In this document: positions 43,426 through 53,723 of the stretch, in pieces
Layout: every line of letters begins with the position of its first letter
Numbering within the stretch: position 1 is the first letter of the stretch
DNA from: Bartonella vinsonii subsp. berkhoffii ATCC 51672
GTDB taxonomy: Bacteria > Pseudomonadota > Alphaproteobacteria > Rhizobiales > Rhizobiaceae
Direction: 5' to 3'
DNA: 64,000 nucleotides
Assembly (NCBI RefSeq): GCF_902825225.1
Contig: NZ_CADEAK010000004.1
Coordinates: 107,604 to 171,603 of the forward strand
Translations under genes and position numbers: made by a program
The notes under the pieces: generated by a model
The model's input: only the letters and a program-made list of their open reading frames with translations
Database searches by the model: none
What the model was told of the DNA's origin: nothing

Positions 43426-44457
43426 ATGAGCCAATGTGATACATCATCCAATTCTCTTAAAAAGGTCAATATCAAGGATGAAGCCCAAGCGATCATTGAT
43501 GATATTGATGCAGCACATAAAGAATTGAACATTTTACAACAAGAAATTGACAAAGTTATTTTTGGACAAAATCATGTGATTGAATATGCTTTAACAGCTA
43601 TTTTTGCTGGTGGACATGCTCTTCTTGTTGGTGCTCCAGGACTTGCTAAAACACGTCTTGTCCAAACTTTGGGAACAGTATTAGGACTTGATGAAAAACG
43701 CATCCAATTTACTCCAGATTTAATGCCTTCAGATATTATCGGTTCTGAAATTATGGATTTAGATAAAAGTGGTAAACGTTCCTTCCGCTACGTTAAAGGT
43801 CCTATTTTTACCCAACTTCTTATGGCAGATGAGATTAATCGTGCCTCTCCTCGAACACAATCAGCTCTTTTACAAGCCATGCAAGAATACCATGTCACCG
43901 TTGCTGGGACCCGTTACGATTTGCCACAACCTTTTCATGTGCTTGCAACCCAAAATCCTCTCGAGCAGGAAGGGACCTATCCACTTCCTGAAGCACAATT
44001 AGATCGCTTTTTGATGCAAATTGATATTGACTATCCTGATCTAACCACAGAACGACGGATTATTTTAGAAACAACAAAAGAAAAAAAACAAAATGCAAAA
44101 CCGATTTTGTCAACAGAAAAACTACAAAAAATTCAAAAGATTGTTCGTAAAATGTCCCTCTCAGAAAATGTTGTAGAGGCCATTTTAAAGATTGTCCGTT
44201 TGGCTCGTCCTCATAAAGACAACACTCTTGCAAATACTTATGTTGCTTGGGGGCCAGGCCCACGCGCATCACAAGCACTTTCACTTTGTGTGCGGGCGCG
44301 TGCACTTTATTATGGGCGTTTAGCGCCTTCACTTGATGATGTTGAAGCATTAGCTCTTCCCGTATTACAACACCGCATGGCACTTAATTTTTCTGCACAC
44401 GCTGAAGACATCTCCGTAAAAGATATTATTCATAATCTCATGAAAGACGTTCTCTAA
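43426..44457 (+). CDS. moxR: MoxR-family AAA+ ATPase
   Basis: The 343-aa ATPase has Walker A GAPGLAKTRLVQTLG near residue 70, Walker B LLMADEINRASPRTQSALLQAMQE near 127, sensor 1 LATQNPLEQEGTYPLPEAQLDRF, and a C-terminal lid domain. MoxR proteins remodel vWA-domain partners. It is the first of four tightly linked genes: 0 bases to DUF58, 4-base overlap to the BatA-like gene, 4-base overlap to the last. Confidence 0.93.
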   Translation: MSQCDTSSNSLKKVNIKDEAQAIIDDIDAAHKELNILQQEIDKVIFGQNHVIEYALTAIFAGGHALLVGAPGLAKTRLVQTLGTVLGLDEKRIQFTPDLMPSDIIGSEIMDLDKSGKRSFRYVKGPIFTQLLMADEINRASPRTQSALLQAMQEYHVTVAGTRYDLPQPFHVLATQNPLEQEGTYPLPEAQLDRFLMQIDIDYPDLTTERRIILETTKEKKQNAKPILSTEKLQKIQKIVRKMSLSENVVEAILKIVRLARPHKDNTLANTYVAWGPGPRASQALSLCVRARALYYGRLAPSLDDVEALALPVLQHRMALNFSAHAEDISVKDIIHNLMKDVL

Positions 44458-45369
44458 ATGGCTATTGGCAAAAAAGTTTCCCCAAAGCCTCCCATATCAC
44501 TTGCAGCTAAACTGCATGAAGATGTTGCAAAAATGCCGTCTTTTCTTCTACAAGCACGTCGGATTGCAAATACATTGATAACTGGATGGCATGGACAACG
44601 TAAACGGGGTAACGGAGAAAATTTTTGGCAATTTCGACCTTATGTTGAAGGGGAATCCATTACACGCATTGACTGGCGTCGCTCAGCACGTGATGAACAT
44701 ACTTACCTACGCGAAAATGAATGGCAAACGACACAGACAGTTTGGCTTTGTCCTGATCAAAGTGCCTCTATGCATTATTGTTCACGCTTTTCCAAAATCT
44801 CTAAGGGTGATTATGCCATCATTCTCACCCTCATCTTGGCATCCCTGCTTACACACAGCGGCGAACATATTGCTATCCCTACTTTAATGCCCCCCACGAG
44901 AACATCCAATGTATTAGAACGCACGGCACTAGCCCTAGCAAATCATCAAAATGAAAATCCATTTGCAAATTTTTCAACTCTTACGCGTTTTTCACACGCC
45001 ATTATAATAAGTGACTTTCTCGATCATCCTGAAAAAATCATCAAACATTTAACCCTTTTATCCACAAAACAGGTCACTGCTCATTTAATCGAAATTGCTG
45101 ATCCCGCAGAAGAAAATTTTCCCTACACAGGTCGTACAGAATTTTTTGATCCTGAAACAAAAGAAAAGCATATTTTCGGAAAAGCAGAAAACCTTCGTAA
45201 TCACTATTGCAAACTCTATCAAGCAAGGCGACAAGAATTAGCAAATTTTTGTGCACGCCAAGGATGGACCTATCACGTGAGGAGAACAAATCAACCCTTC
45301 ACAGAGACCATTTTGCATCTTGCAAACAAAATGAGGAGCTCTTCATCTTACTCTAGGAGGTTGTCTTGA
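44458..45369 (+). CDS. DUF58 domain protein
   Basis: The 303-aa cytosolic protein has the DUF58 signature: GRKRGNGENFWQFRPYVEGESITRIDWRRSARDEHTYLRENEW-type block near residues 45-90 (key elements FRPY, IDWR, REN) and a vWA-like C-terminal half (WLCPDQSASMHY, AIIISDFLDHPEKI). DUF58 proteins are standard partners of MoxR ATPases. It overlaps the next gene by 4 bases. Confidence 0.88.
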   Translation: MAIGKKVSPKPPISLAAKLHEDVAKMPSFLLQARRIANTLITGWHGQRKRGNGENFWQFRPYVEGESITRIDWRRSARDEHTYLRENEWQTTQTVWLCPDQSASMHYCSRFSKISKGDYAIILTLILASLLTHSGEHIAIPTLMPPTRTSNVLERTALALANHQNENPFANFSTLTRFSHAIIISDFLDHPEKIIKHLTLLSTKQVTAHLIEIADPAEENFPYTGRTEFFDPETKEKHIFGKAENLRNHYCKLYQARRQELANFCARQGWTYHVRRTNQPFTETILHLANKMRSSSSYSRRLS

Positions 45370-48173
45370 GTTTTGCTGCTCCCTTTCTTCTACTAGGACT
45401 TTTATCGCTACCCGTCATTTGGTGGTTGTTACAGATAACACCTCCATCCCCACATAAAGAACCCTTTCCTCCTTTGCGCTTTCTACCAAAACCAACGCAT
45501 CAACAGGAAAGCGCAAAACATACACCTTGGTGGTTACTGTTATTACGCTTAACCATAGCAGCGCTCATTATTATCTCTCTGGCACGGCCTACTTGGAATC
45601 AAAAACCAATAATACTTTCCGGCTCTCAACCGCTTGCACTCATTATTGATAACGGATGGGCATCAGTGAAAGAATGGAAAAAACGCCTTTCTGTTGCCGA
45701 ATCCCTCCTTACGCAAGCAGAAAAACACCAAAAAGATATTTATTTTCTTGCCACAGCTGAAAATGACACCGCCAATATAGGTCCCCTTCCTGCAAAAGTC
45801 ATAAAACAACATTTAATGCATTTGCAGCCCCGCCCTTGGTCTGTCAATCGTATGGATGCATTAAAAAAACTGATGGAAAGAGCCAAAGGAAAACCTCTTG
45901 ATATTACATACTTAAGTGATGGGTTACAAACAAATGAAAATGATGAAACTTTTGCGCTGATTGAACAATTAAAACCCAAAACCTTCTTTTGGTACTCACC
46001 TGATATTTCCGATTTAACCGCCATAACAGCCATAGAAAATGATAACGGAAACATGGTAGCGCGCGTCATCCGTTCAACGACACACAACGAGACTCCCGTC
46101 ACACTAAATCTTTATGATGCAAATAATCAACTTCTTGGTCATTTTACAACAAAATTCCTTGAAGGAGAAATAACAACGCTTGTTCCTTTTAATGTACCAC
46201 TTGAACTACGCAATGACATTGCTTGGATAAAAATTAACAACCAAAACCATGCTGCTGCGACCTTCTTAGTGAACAGTCATAATAAAATGAGTCGCGTTGC
46301 TCTCCTTTCACCCAACACGCGTGAAATGGCACAACCTTTGCTTTCTCCATTTTACTATATTATCAAAGCGTTAGAAGGCTATACACAGCTTATAACAGCT
46401 GGAGGAGGAGAACTTTCAACAGATCTTGATCATTTACTCAAACAAAATCCTTCTGCTATCATTATAGGTGACATTATAAACATGTCAGAAGAAGCAGAAA
46501 AAAAACTGTCTGATTTTGTGAATAAGGGGGGAACACTCATCCGCTTTGCAGGAGAAAACCTGAGTACCGCAGAACACTATGATAGTCTGCTCCCGGTGCC
46601 GCTGCGTCAGGGGCAACGTTCACTTGGCAGTATTATGTCTTGGACAAAACCGCAAAAACTTGCACCATTTGCAAAAAATAGTTTATTCTCTGATCTTCCT
46701 TTTCCAGAAGAAGTCACTGTCTCACGCCAAATTTTAGCAAAACCAAGCCCAGAGCTTTTTGAAAAAACGTGGCTTAGTCTCTCTGATGGAACACCCCTTA
46801 TTACAGCAGCTGGACGTGGCAAAGGAACACTCATCCTTATTCATATTGCTCCCGATCCCACATGGTCAAATCTTCCACTCTCTGTTTTTTTTGCACAAAT
46901 GTTGCAAAAATTGATCACATTGAGTGGCCATCAAAATACCAATCCAACACCCATAAAAAAAGAAACAACAATAAAAAATCCTTGGCGAACAATAACCACT
47001 GATGGACAGTTACAAACACCTCCCTCCTCTGTTGTTCCACTGGTCCTTGATGCCCAAAATCCACCTCGTCCCTCCTATCGTACTCCACCTGGACTCTACG
47101 GCGTCAAAAATAATTTTTATGCACTCAACCTCCTCAATCATTCATCGCACTTTGTGAAACAATCGTCATTGTCCCCCTCCTTAAGTGGAAATCCTTTATC
47201 TTATGACATAAAAGAAAAACATCTTACTGGTCCACTTTTAGGATTAGCCATCTTATTATTTGCCTTTGACAATTTTCTGACTTTATGGATGGGAGGCGCT
47301 TTTTTTCTTAACCGACAGCGCAATATGCTCCTTTTTCTCCCCCTCACAATAGGTTTCATTGCTTTTTTTTGCCATGATCCAAGAGTTTATGCAAAAGGCA
47401 CAGAAAATTATAATGAGGACATCATTCAAGCAGCTGGCGCGACACATCTTGCTTACGTTGTAACACATAACCATGAAATTGATACAACGAGCAAGAATGG
47501 TCTAGAAGCCCTCAGTCAATTTATCGCGGAACGGACCATGCTTTCGCCCAGCTCTGTGAGAGCACTTGATCTCGATAAAGATGAACTTGCTTTCTATCCT
47601 CTGATTTACTGGCCCATTGATGCGAACAGTCCTCTCCCAACACAAAAAAGCCTTGAAAAAATAAATAGCTTTATGAAAAATGGAGGCACAATTTTATTCG
47701 ACACACGCGATCAGATAAAGAGCAGCCTGAATCTTGAAAGAGCAGCAACCCCAGCCACACAAAGATTACAGCTCATTTTAAAGGGATTAAGTATTCCAGC
47801 CCTTGAACCAGCATCAACAGACCATGTTGTTGCACGCTCTTTTTATATTATGCCGGATTTTCCTGGTCTCTATCGTGGTTCACCTTTGTGGGTTGAATCA
47901 TCATCAACCAACAAAAAAGAAAAAAATTCTCTCGGCTTGGGTGATAATGTAAGTTCTCTTCTGATTACCGCAAATAACTTTGCTGGTGCTTGGGCCCTAG
48001 ACGAAAAAGGCACGTGGAAATACCCCCTTGTTCCCAATGACCCCATGCAGCGCCTATGGGCATTTCGTGCAGGATTAAATATTGTTATCTACGTGCTTAC
48101 AGGAAACTATAAAGCTGACCAAATTCATGTTCCAGCTCTCTTAGAACGTTTTAAAAGAGAAAGAAGGCAATGA
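45366..48173 (+). CDS. BatA-like / DUF4159 membrane protein
   Basis: The 935-aa protein has an N-terminal BatA-type part (LLLGLLSLPVIWWLL, then a Pro-rich linker and a second helix LLLLRLTIAALIIISLARP), a vWA-like domain with a degenerate metal site (LALIIDNGWASVKEW), a central GATase-like segment, two further helices near residue 625-660, and a C-terminal DUF4159 domain (FYPLIYWPIDANSPLP, MKNGGTILFDTRD). It is an inner-membrane partner of MoxR. The role, thought to be envelope stress or periplasmic folding, is not established. Confidence 0.82.
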   Translation: MSFAAPFLLLGLLSLPVIWWLLQITPPSPHKEPFPPLRFLPKPTHQQESAKHTPWWLLLLRLTIAALIIISLARPTWNQKPIILSGSQPLALIIDNGWASVKEWKKRLSVAESLLTQAEKHQKDIYFLATAENDTANIGPLPAKVIKQHLMHLQPRPWSVNRMDALKKLMERAKGKPLDITYLSDGLQTNENDETFALIEQLKPKTFFWYSPDISDLTAITAIENDNGNMVARVIRSTTHNETPVTLNLYDANNQLLGHFTTKFLEGEITTLVPFNVPLELRNDIAWIKINNQNHAAATFLVNSHNKMSRVALLSPNTREMAQPLLSPFYYIIKALEGYTQLITAGGGELSTDLDHLLKQNPSAIIIGDIINMSEEAEKKLSDFVNKGGTLIRFAGENLSTAEHYDSLLPVPLRQGQRSLGSIMSWTKPQKLAPFAKNSLFSDLPFPEEVTVSRQILAKPSPELFEKTWLSLSDGTPLITAAGRGKGTLILIHIAPDPTWSNLPLSVFFAQMLQKLITLSGHQNTNPTPIKKETTIKNPWRTITTDGQLQTPPSSVVPLVLDAQNPPRPSYRTPPGLYGVKNNFYALNLLNHSSHFVKQSSLSPSLSGNPLSYDIKEKHLTGPLLGLAILLFAFDNFLTLWMGGAFFLNRQRNMLLFLPLTIGFIAFFCHDPRVYAKGTENYNEDIIQAAGATHLAYVVTHNHEIDTTSKNGLEALSQFIAERTMLSPSSVRALDLDKDELAFYPLIYWPIDANSPLPTQKSLEKINSFMKNGGTILFDTRDQIKSSLNLERAATPATQRLQLILKGLSIPALEPASTDHVVARSFYIMPDFPGLYRGSPLWVESSSTNKKEKNSLGLGDNVSSLLITANNFAGAWALDEKGTWKYPLVPNDPMQRLWAFRAGLNIVIYVLTGNYKADQIHVPALLERFKRERRQ

Positions 48174-50266
48174 TCCCATTTTTCACTTTTCAGCCTTTTT
48201 TGCCTCTCTCTTGGATCCTCTTCTTAGGGGGAATATCTACCCTTTTTGTTATCATTGGTCTCGTTAGGCAGCGTCAAGGATCTTTATTACGCCTCATGGT
48301 ATTGGCATCACTCATCCTTGCTTTGCTGAATCCAATGATTATAAAAGAGCAGCGTGAACCACTTAAAAGCACCGTAGGCATTGTCATTGATCGTAGCAAA
48401 AGCCAAACATTTGGTACACGTACAAACGATACTGAAGAAGCACACACACAACTAACCAATCTATTAGCGCATTATCCACAATTTGAACCACGCTTTATTG
48501 AAGCTGGAAAACTTGCAGATCATCAATACGCACCTTCAACGAATTTGTTTCATGCTTTAACACAAGCTCTCTCTGACGTCCCACCAGCACGTTATGCAGG
48601 AACAATTTTGATCACCGATGGACAAGTGCATGACATTCCTCAAATTTCAGACCTTCATCATAAAGCACCTGTCAATGCTCTTATAACAGGGAGAGCAAAT
48701 GAATTTGACCGCCAAATCAAAATCATTTCTCCTCCTCGCTTTGCTCTTATCAATAAAACACAAAAGCTCTCCCTCTTGGTAGAAGATAAAGGGCACCCTC
48801 AAGAATCTCTACCAGCGCAAGCAAATATTACTGTAAGCATCAATGGACAAGAAGTGGGCCATTATTCTGTAACCCCTGGTATTATTTTTCAAACTGAAAT
48901 CACTCTTTCTCATGCTGAAAAAAATATCATTCAAGTTGCTACTGATATACATAAAGGTGAATTAAGTTTTGAAAACAACCGCGCCGTAGCGATTATAGAA
49001 GGAATCAGAGAAAACTTACGTGTCCTTCTTATCTCAGGCGCGCCTTATAATGGTGAACGGACATGGCGTGATCTTTTGAAAGGTGACTCCAATATCGATC
49101 TTATTCATTTTACTATTTTGCGTCCCCCCAACAAAGCAGACAATACACCATCAAGCCAATTGTCCCTAGTGATCTTTCCCACAAGAAAACTTTTTGTTGA
49201 AGAGATTGATAATTTTGATCTCGTCATTCTTGATGGCTACCAACATTCTAGCGTTCTCCCACTAATCTATTATGATTATATTGCCCAATATGTCCAAAAG
49301 GGCGGTGCTTTGCTGATCGTAACAGGACCCGAATTTACCAAAGGAAACTCGCTTGCGAAAACACCTTTAATCAGTGTCCTCCCCGCATTACCCAATGGTG
49401 TTATTCTGCAAAAGCCTTTTCGCCCTCAATTAACTAAAGAGGGTGAACGTCATCCCGTTACAAGAGATCTTGCAACTCCTGCTTATCCAGCTTCTCATTG
49501 GGGACAATGGCTACGACAAATCGCCATTCAAAATCCACACAAAGGCACCGCTCTCATGAAAGGCGCAGACGAACAACCACTCTTACTTCTTTCCCATGTT
49601 GGGAAAGGGCGTGTAGGCATGCTGCTTTCCGATGAAAGCTGGCTTTGGGCAAGAGGTTTCGAAGGTGGTGGCCCTTATGCAGCTCTTTATCGCCGCATTG
49701 CTCATTGGCTTATGAAAGAGCCAGAACTTGAAGAGGAAAAATTAACTGCTACCAGCAACCATAATCGCTTAACAATTCGTCGCCAAACGCTCAAAGATCA
49801 TCCAGAACCAGCTGAAATAACTTTTCCTTCTGGAAAAAAAGAAAATATCATCCTTACAAAAGAGCAAGAAGGCGTCTTTACAGCAACTCTTCATACAGAT
49901 GAAATAGGAATTTTTACCATCCAAAACGGTGAGTTAACAGTGCTTTCTTCTGTCGGGATAGTTGATAATCTCGAATTGTTTGATTTAATTTCCACAAAAG
50001 AAAAACTCACTCCCATCAGTAACCTCACAGGTGGATACACCGTGCGTTTACATAACAAAGAAAAAGAGGGCTTTCATCTTCCTCCCCTTAAAGTGATTCA
50101 ATCGCCAACAGACCGAACATCTTCTCTTACTCATTCAATTGTTCTGAAAGACGCAACAGAAAGCCGTTTAATCGATCGTTTCTATTTTGCAATCTTTTCT
50201 GGTTTTTTTGCGCTCATTTGTTGTCTTCTACTCTTGAACAGCATGTGGTATCATGAAAGCCGTTAA
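48170..50266 (+). CDS. Membrane protein of the moxR operon, GATase-like domain
   Basis: The 698-aa protein has two N-terminal helices (ILFLGGISTLFVIIGLV and LLRLMVLASLILALL), a vWA-like domain (VGIVIDRSKSQTFG), a class I amidotransferase-like fold without an obvious catalytic triad (LVILDGYQHSS, YVQKGGALLIVTGPE, HVGKGRVGMLLSDESW) and a last helix (FYFAIFSGFFALICCLLLL). It ends the moxR operon and is typical of the alphaproteobacterial version of this cluster. Function unknown. Confidence 0.78.
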   Translation: MIPFFTFQPFLPLSWILFLGGISTLFVIIGLVRQRQGSLLRLMVLASLILALLNPMIIKEQREPLKSTVGIVIDRSKSQTFGTRTNDTEEAHTQLTNLLAHYPQFEPRFIEAGKLADHQYAPSTNLFHALTQALSDVPPARYAGTILITDGQVHDIPQISDLHHKAPVNALITGRANEFDRQIKIISPPRFALINKTQKLSLLVEDKGHPQESLPAQANITVSINGQEVGHYSVTPGIIFQTEITLSHAEKNIIQVATDIHKGELSFENNRAVAIIEGIRENLRVLLISGAPYNGERTWRDLLKGDSNIDLIHFTILRPPNKADNTPSSQLSLVIFPTRKLFVEEIDNFDLVILDGYQHSSVLPLIYYDYIAQYVQKGGALLIVTGPEFTKGNSLAKTPLISVLPALPNGVILQKPFRPQLTKEGERHPVTRDLATPAYPASHWGQWLRQIAIQNPHKGTALMKGADEQPLLLLSHVGKGRVGMLLSDESWLWARGFEGGGPYAALYRRIAHWLMKEPELEEEKLTATSNHNRLTIRRQTLKDHPEPAEITFPSGKKENIILTKEQEGVFTATLHTDEIGIFTIQNGELTVLSSVGIVDNLELFDLISTKEKLTPISNLTGGYTVRLHNKEKEGFHLPPLKVIQSPTDRTSSLTHSIVLKDATESRLIDRFYFAIFSGFFALICCLLLLNSMWYHESR

Positions 50267-50465
50267 GAAGCCTTAAATTTAACAACACATTGATTTATAT
50301 GGATAATTCACTGTTTTGCATGTTCAATAAGAGGCCCGAATCTCGTAAGATTCTCTCGTTTTAATCCTGTTTCATGTTGAATCAATCAAAATCATTCCCT
50401 TGCACATAACAAGCAGGATTAGCGTGTGGATAAAAATACTAGAAGAAAGGAGTAAAATTCCTTTC

Positions 50466-50730
50466 ATGAATCGTCTAAATGCAAAAACTGTTCCAACATT
50501 TGGAGGCTGGCAAATAGAATGACGGTACCGACTTGCACTTTCATAAGCGTAAAGATGGTGGTGCTCAATAGATTCACCGATATACTATTCACGAGCATTG
50601 TCGTGAAATGAGTTTGGAAGCATTGAGAAATGTTTCTTTAAAACAAGGCTTAAGAATTTATGCTATAATTTTAAAATACAGCGTATCTTATGGAAAATTA
50701 CGCCCTGATAAGACGACAAAGAACATGATA
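50466..50730 (+). pseudogene. Remnant of a tyrosine-recombinase (phage integrase) N-terminus
   Basis: From ATG 50466 the plus strand reads MNRLNAKTVPTFGGWQIE, stop, then GTDLHFHKRKDGGAQ, stop, then IHRYTIHEHCREMSLEALRNVSLKQ, GLRIYAIILK and LRPDKTTKN. This follows the DUF4102 N-terminal arm of P4-like integrases (DGG..W.YRY...G+RREMGLG....VSL..AR). Frame stops and missing catalytic domain show it is dead. The surrounding gap (50267-50892) has nothing else readable. No tRNA gene is adjacent. Confidence 0.6.
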
Positions 50731-50904
50731 TATGATATCATCTTTTTGTTATTGCAAAACCAATGAAACATAAATTTCCCAAAAGCTTTTTTACATTTTC
50801 AATAAATTGTTTTTCATTTTGCAAGCCTCTCTTGCTGCAAAAATGTTCTCACTTGTCTTAATATTCTTATTGCCTAAATCGTTTTCAACGCTATGCTATC
50901 GTCT

Positions 50905-51795
50905 ATGTTTTACCTTGCCCATATATCAGATGTGCACCTTTCACCTCTGCCACAGCCTTCTTTATTTGAACTTTTTGGAAAACGCCTTACTGGCTATCTT
51001 AATTGGCAAAAAAAACGCAAGCACAAAATGGCGACAAATGTTCTAGAAACTTTAATGGATGCCTTAAAAAAAACAAATCCTGATCACCTTGTAATCTCCG
51101 GTGATCTTGTTAATCTTGCTCTAGATAAAGAATTTGAACAAGCACACAATTGGTTACTCATCCAAGGACAGCCTCAAAATATTTCTGTAATTTTTGGCAA
51201 TCATGACGCCTATGTCCGTGGAGCATTCCAAAAAGCCTGTACTTTCTTTAAACCTTGGATAACAGATGATTTCCCTCAAAACTCTCCTCATCCTTTTCCT
51301 TATATGCGCATTCGCAAGAATGTTGCCATCATAGGGGCTTCCTCAGCTATTGCTACCCCCCCTTTTCAAGCTTCTGGTTATTTTGGCAAAAGGCAAACGC
51401 AAGCTTTATCAAAACTTTTAGACGAAGCTGCAACACGCAATCTTTTTCGGGTTGTCATGATACATCATCCTCCCTTTCATCATGCAACTTCTTGGCATAA
51501 AAAATTATGGGGTATTGATCGTTTTCTAGATGTTATCAAACACCACGGTTGTGAACTCGTTCTTCACGGTCATACCCATCTTCCCACATTGCATACTCTT
51601 AAAGGAATAAGGGGAACAATTCCTCTTGTTGGTGTTGCTTCCGCATCACAAGCTTTTGATGATAAAAAAACACCTGCAGGCTTCAACCTATTTGCTATTG
51701 AAGGCTCTCACCAACAATGGAGCTGCAAATTGCAACGTTATAGTCTTATCAATCAAAACAATGAAATAGCCTGCACTGAAACAATTAATCTTTAA
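50905..51795 (+). CDS. Calcineurin-like metallophosphoesterase
   Basis: The protein (296 aa from ATG 50905, 300 from 50893) shows the five metallophosphoesterase blocks: HISDVHL near its N-terminus, SGDLVNLA, FGNHDAYVRG, MIHHPPFHH and LHGHTHLP. These ligate a dinuclear metal centre. Substrates in this family range from cyclic nucleotides to UDP-diacylglucosamine; nothing here decides. Single gene following an integrase remnant. Confidence 0.85.
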   Translation: MFYLAHISDVHLSPLPQPSLFELFGKRLTGYLNWQKKRKHKMATNVLETLMDALKKTNPDHLVISGDLVNLALDKEFEQAHNWLLIQGQPQNISVIFGNHDAYVRGAFQKACTFFKPWITDDFPQNSPHPFPYMRIRKNVAIIGASSAIATPPFQASGYFGKRQTQALSKLLDEAATRNLFRVVMIHHPPFHHATSWHKKLWGIDRFLDVIKHHGCELVLHGHTHLPTLHTLKGIRGTIPLVGVASASQAFDDKKTPAGFNLFAIEGSHQQWSCKLQRYSLINQNNEIACTETINL

Positions 51796-52161
51796 ACACT
51801 TTATAAAAACACTCCCAAAGCTGCTAAAACAAGCCAAAATATTTCTGCGTCATATCCTTTTAAATGATAGCTTAAGTCTCCTCCTCACTTCCAAGTTAAA
51901 CCACCAATCTAATGATAGATTACTTTCTCTTGAGATGTATTTTATCTTCTGATCACTTAATGAGAATGCTGGAATTCACTCCACAAGCTCTACGAGTGAA
52001 TCTTTCTTTAAATATCCTGTTTAATATTATTTTTCTATGTTGACTTGATGCAAAAAAGAACGAAAATGAGATACAAACAACCCTTATTTACATATGATGT
52101 ACCTTTATATCTCTCCTGAAACACAATATTTTACGATACCACAGACACTGAAGGAAAATTT
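51796..52161. other. Intergenic region, nothing seen
   Basis: These 365 AT-rich bases lie between convergent genes. No terminator hairpin, RNA or coding pattern was recognised. Confidence 0.35.
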
Positions 52162-53094
52162 TTATATAAAAGGAACGACCGTTGTACCGAGAGGCAACTT
52201 AGCCTCATTTTCAGGCTCGACATGAATAGAAATACGCACATTATCAAATTCTTTTTGAAGAACAGCTTCAATTTTATCACAAATCTGATGTGCTTCTCCT
52301 ACAGACATTGCAGCTGGTACAACCAAATGAAACTCTATAAAAGTGACTCTCCCAGCAACACGCGTAAGCAAATCATGAACTTCAAGTGCACCCTGTGCAT
52401 TTGCAGAAATAAGTTCACGAATCCGCATAGTTTCATTCAATTCAACTCCAACATCCATCAACCCTTGTACGGCACTTCTAATCACCTTCCAGCCCTGCAA
52501 TAGAATATTAACAGCAACAATGATTGCTAAAATCGGATCTAAAATACCCCATCCCCCCACAAAACCAGCAACCAAACCAATTAAAATAGCAAGAGAAGTA
52601 AAAACATCCGTTATAAAATGCACCCCATCAGCTTTAAGAGCCGGTGAACGGTGGATATTTCCTTGTCGAATAAGAACAAAACCCCACACGTAATTGATGA
52701 TACTTGCAACAAGATGAATAACCAACCATATTCCAGGTTTTTGTAATAATTTAACGGTCGAAAGAGCTATCCATGCTTCTCTTAAAATGATAATTGCTGC
52801 AATAATGATGAGGATTCCTTCAAGAATCGCAGAAAAATATTCCGCCTTATGATGTCCGAAAGGATGATCATAATCCGCAGGCTTCATACTGACTTTAACT
52901 GCCCACCAAGCTGCCAATGTAGCAAATATATTGACGATTGATTCCAATGCATCAGAATAAAGTGCAACCGAACCAGTAATGTGATACGCCCAATATTTCA
53001 AAGTAAAAACGATACAAGCAACGAAAATAGAGTATAAAGTTAAGCTTTGTATATTGGTTTTTACATTCATAACCATACCCTCTTCTCCACTCAA
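52162..53094 (-). CDS. Cation diffusion facilitator (metal efflux)
   Basis: The 310-aa CDF transporter has six membrane segments and a C-terminal cytosolic metallochaperone-like domain. Metal-site signatures are SVALYSDALESIVNI (helix II, Asp) and HPFGHHKAEYFSAILEG before helix III, with HFITDVFTSLAILIG in helix V. It exports divalent cations such as Zn, Fe or Mn against protons; specificity cannot be read. The start may be the internal Met (MVMNVKTN) rather than MSGEEG. Confidence 0.88.
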   Translation of the reverse strand: MSGEEGMVMNVKTNIQSLTLYSIFVACIVFTLKYWAYHITGSVALYSDALESIVNIFATLAAWWAVKVSMKPADYDHPFGHHKAEYFSAILEGILIIIAAIIILREAWIALSTVKLLQKPGIWLVIHLVASIINYVWGFVLIRQGNIHRSPALKADGVHFITDVFTSLAILIGLVAGFVGGWGILDPILAIIVAVNILLQGWKVIRSAVQGLMDVGVELNETMRIRELISANAQGALEVHDLLTRVAGRVTFIEFHLVVPAAMSVGEAHQICDKIEAVLQKEFDNVRISIHVEPENEAKLPLGTTVVPFI

Positions 53095-53579
53095 TAAGAA
53101 AGAACACTTTCAACCACATGCCCTATGGTATTTTTGACATGTCACCAATATTTTCTCAATATCACAAAAACTTATTATACAATAAACGGCTCCCGCAGCG
53201 CATCATTGTTTTGCAACAACAGCCAAGCTATAGGATATAACACATAGAGTCATGTGGATATGACTCAAACAAGAAAAAAGAATTCTCTCAAAAGAAACCA
53301 AACCCTTTACTCTCATGATCAATAAATGCTTGAGTCGTTTAATACCGCTAAGTTCCTATAATCGCAAAAACATCTGTTATCTTTTCTCAACCTTATTGTA
53401 TTTCCTATGCCGTTTATCAAACTTTTATGCCTATCAAACGCCTCAAGAGAGCAGCATAATTGCCCACAAGCAGAAAAGGATCGTTTAGCATTCTGCTGCA
53501 ATACCTTAACTGCATCAAAAAATACGACGGCTAAAACAACTTAAAAAACTATTTTCAGAAAAAAAGAAAGACAATCAAT
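53095..53579. other. Intergenic region upstream of the CDF gene, nothing coding seen
   Basis: Around 485 bases between the CDF gene and the sRNA terminator. I see no gene. It should contain the CDF promoter, but no metal-regulator operator was recognised. Confidence 0.35.
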
Positions 53580-53619
53580 CCCCAAAAAGAATCTGGGCAT
53601 TGGGGACCCAGATTCTTTT
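53580..53619 (-). terminator. Intrinsic terminator of the sRNA
   Basis: A 13-bp stem (AAAAGAATCTGGG / CCCAGATTCTTTT) with a 9-base loop ends in a T5 run on the minus strand. The plus-strand T run is shorter, so minus-strand use is favoured. Confidence 0.85.
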
Positions 53620-53717
53620 CCCTTAAGAAATTTAAGGATATGCAGAGCTTAGGAAATAGCGGGGACCTAACGCCCTGCACCCGACACGAGAACAAAATTA
53701 ATTGTATCGCTCTCGGT
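53580..53717 (-). ncRNA. Candidate small RNA with two UCCCC loops
   Basis: A near-consensus promoter (TTGACA 53752-53747, 17-base spacer, TATTAA 53729-53724) predicts a start near 53717, and a 13-bp intrinsic terminator ends near 53580, giving about 138 nt. Between them the RNA folds into GCAGGGC-G-TTAGG / CCTAA-GCTCTGC, a 12-bp stem with loop TCCCCGCTATTT, then a CCTTAA/TTAAGG hairpin, then the terminator with loop TCCCCAATG. Two C-rich loops are typical of trans-acting sRNAs that mask Shine-Dalgarno sites. I do not recognise an Rfam family. It lies between the CDF gene and a methylase gene on the other strand. Confidence 0.65.
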
Positions 53718-53723
53718 ATTTTC

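Noticed and set aside
43426..50266. moxR operon as a novel system
   Set aside because: The MoxR, DUF58, BatA/DUF4159 and GATase-like gene order is the common alphaproteobacterial form, although its function is unclear.
53095..53720. Mn or other metal riboswitch for the CDF transporter gene
   Set aside because: The structured RNA ends in a terminator about 490 bases from the CDF start and does not match yybP-ykoY sequence features.
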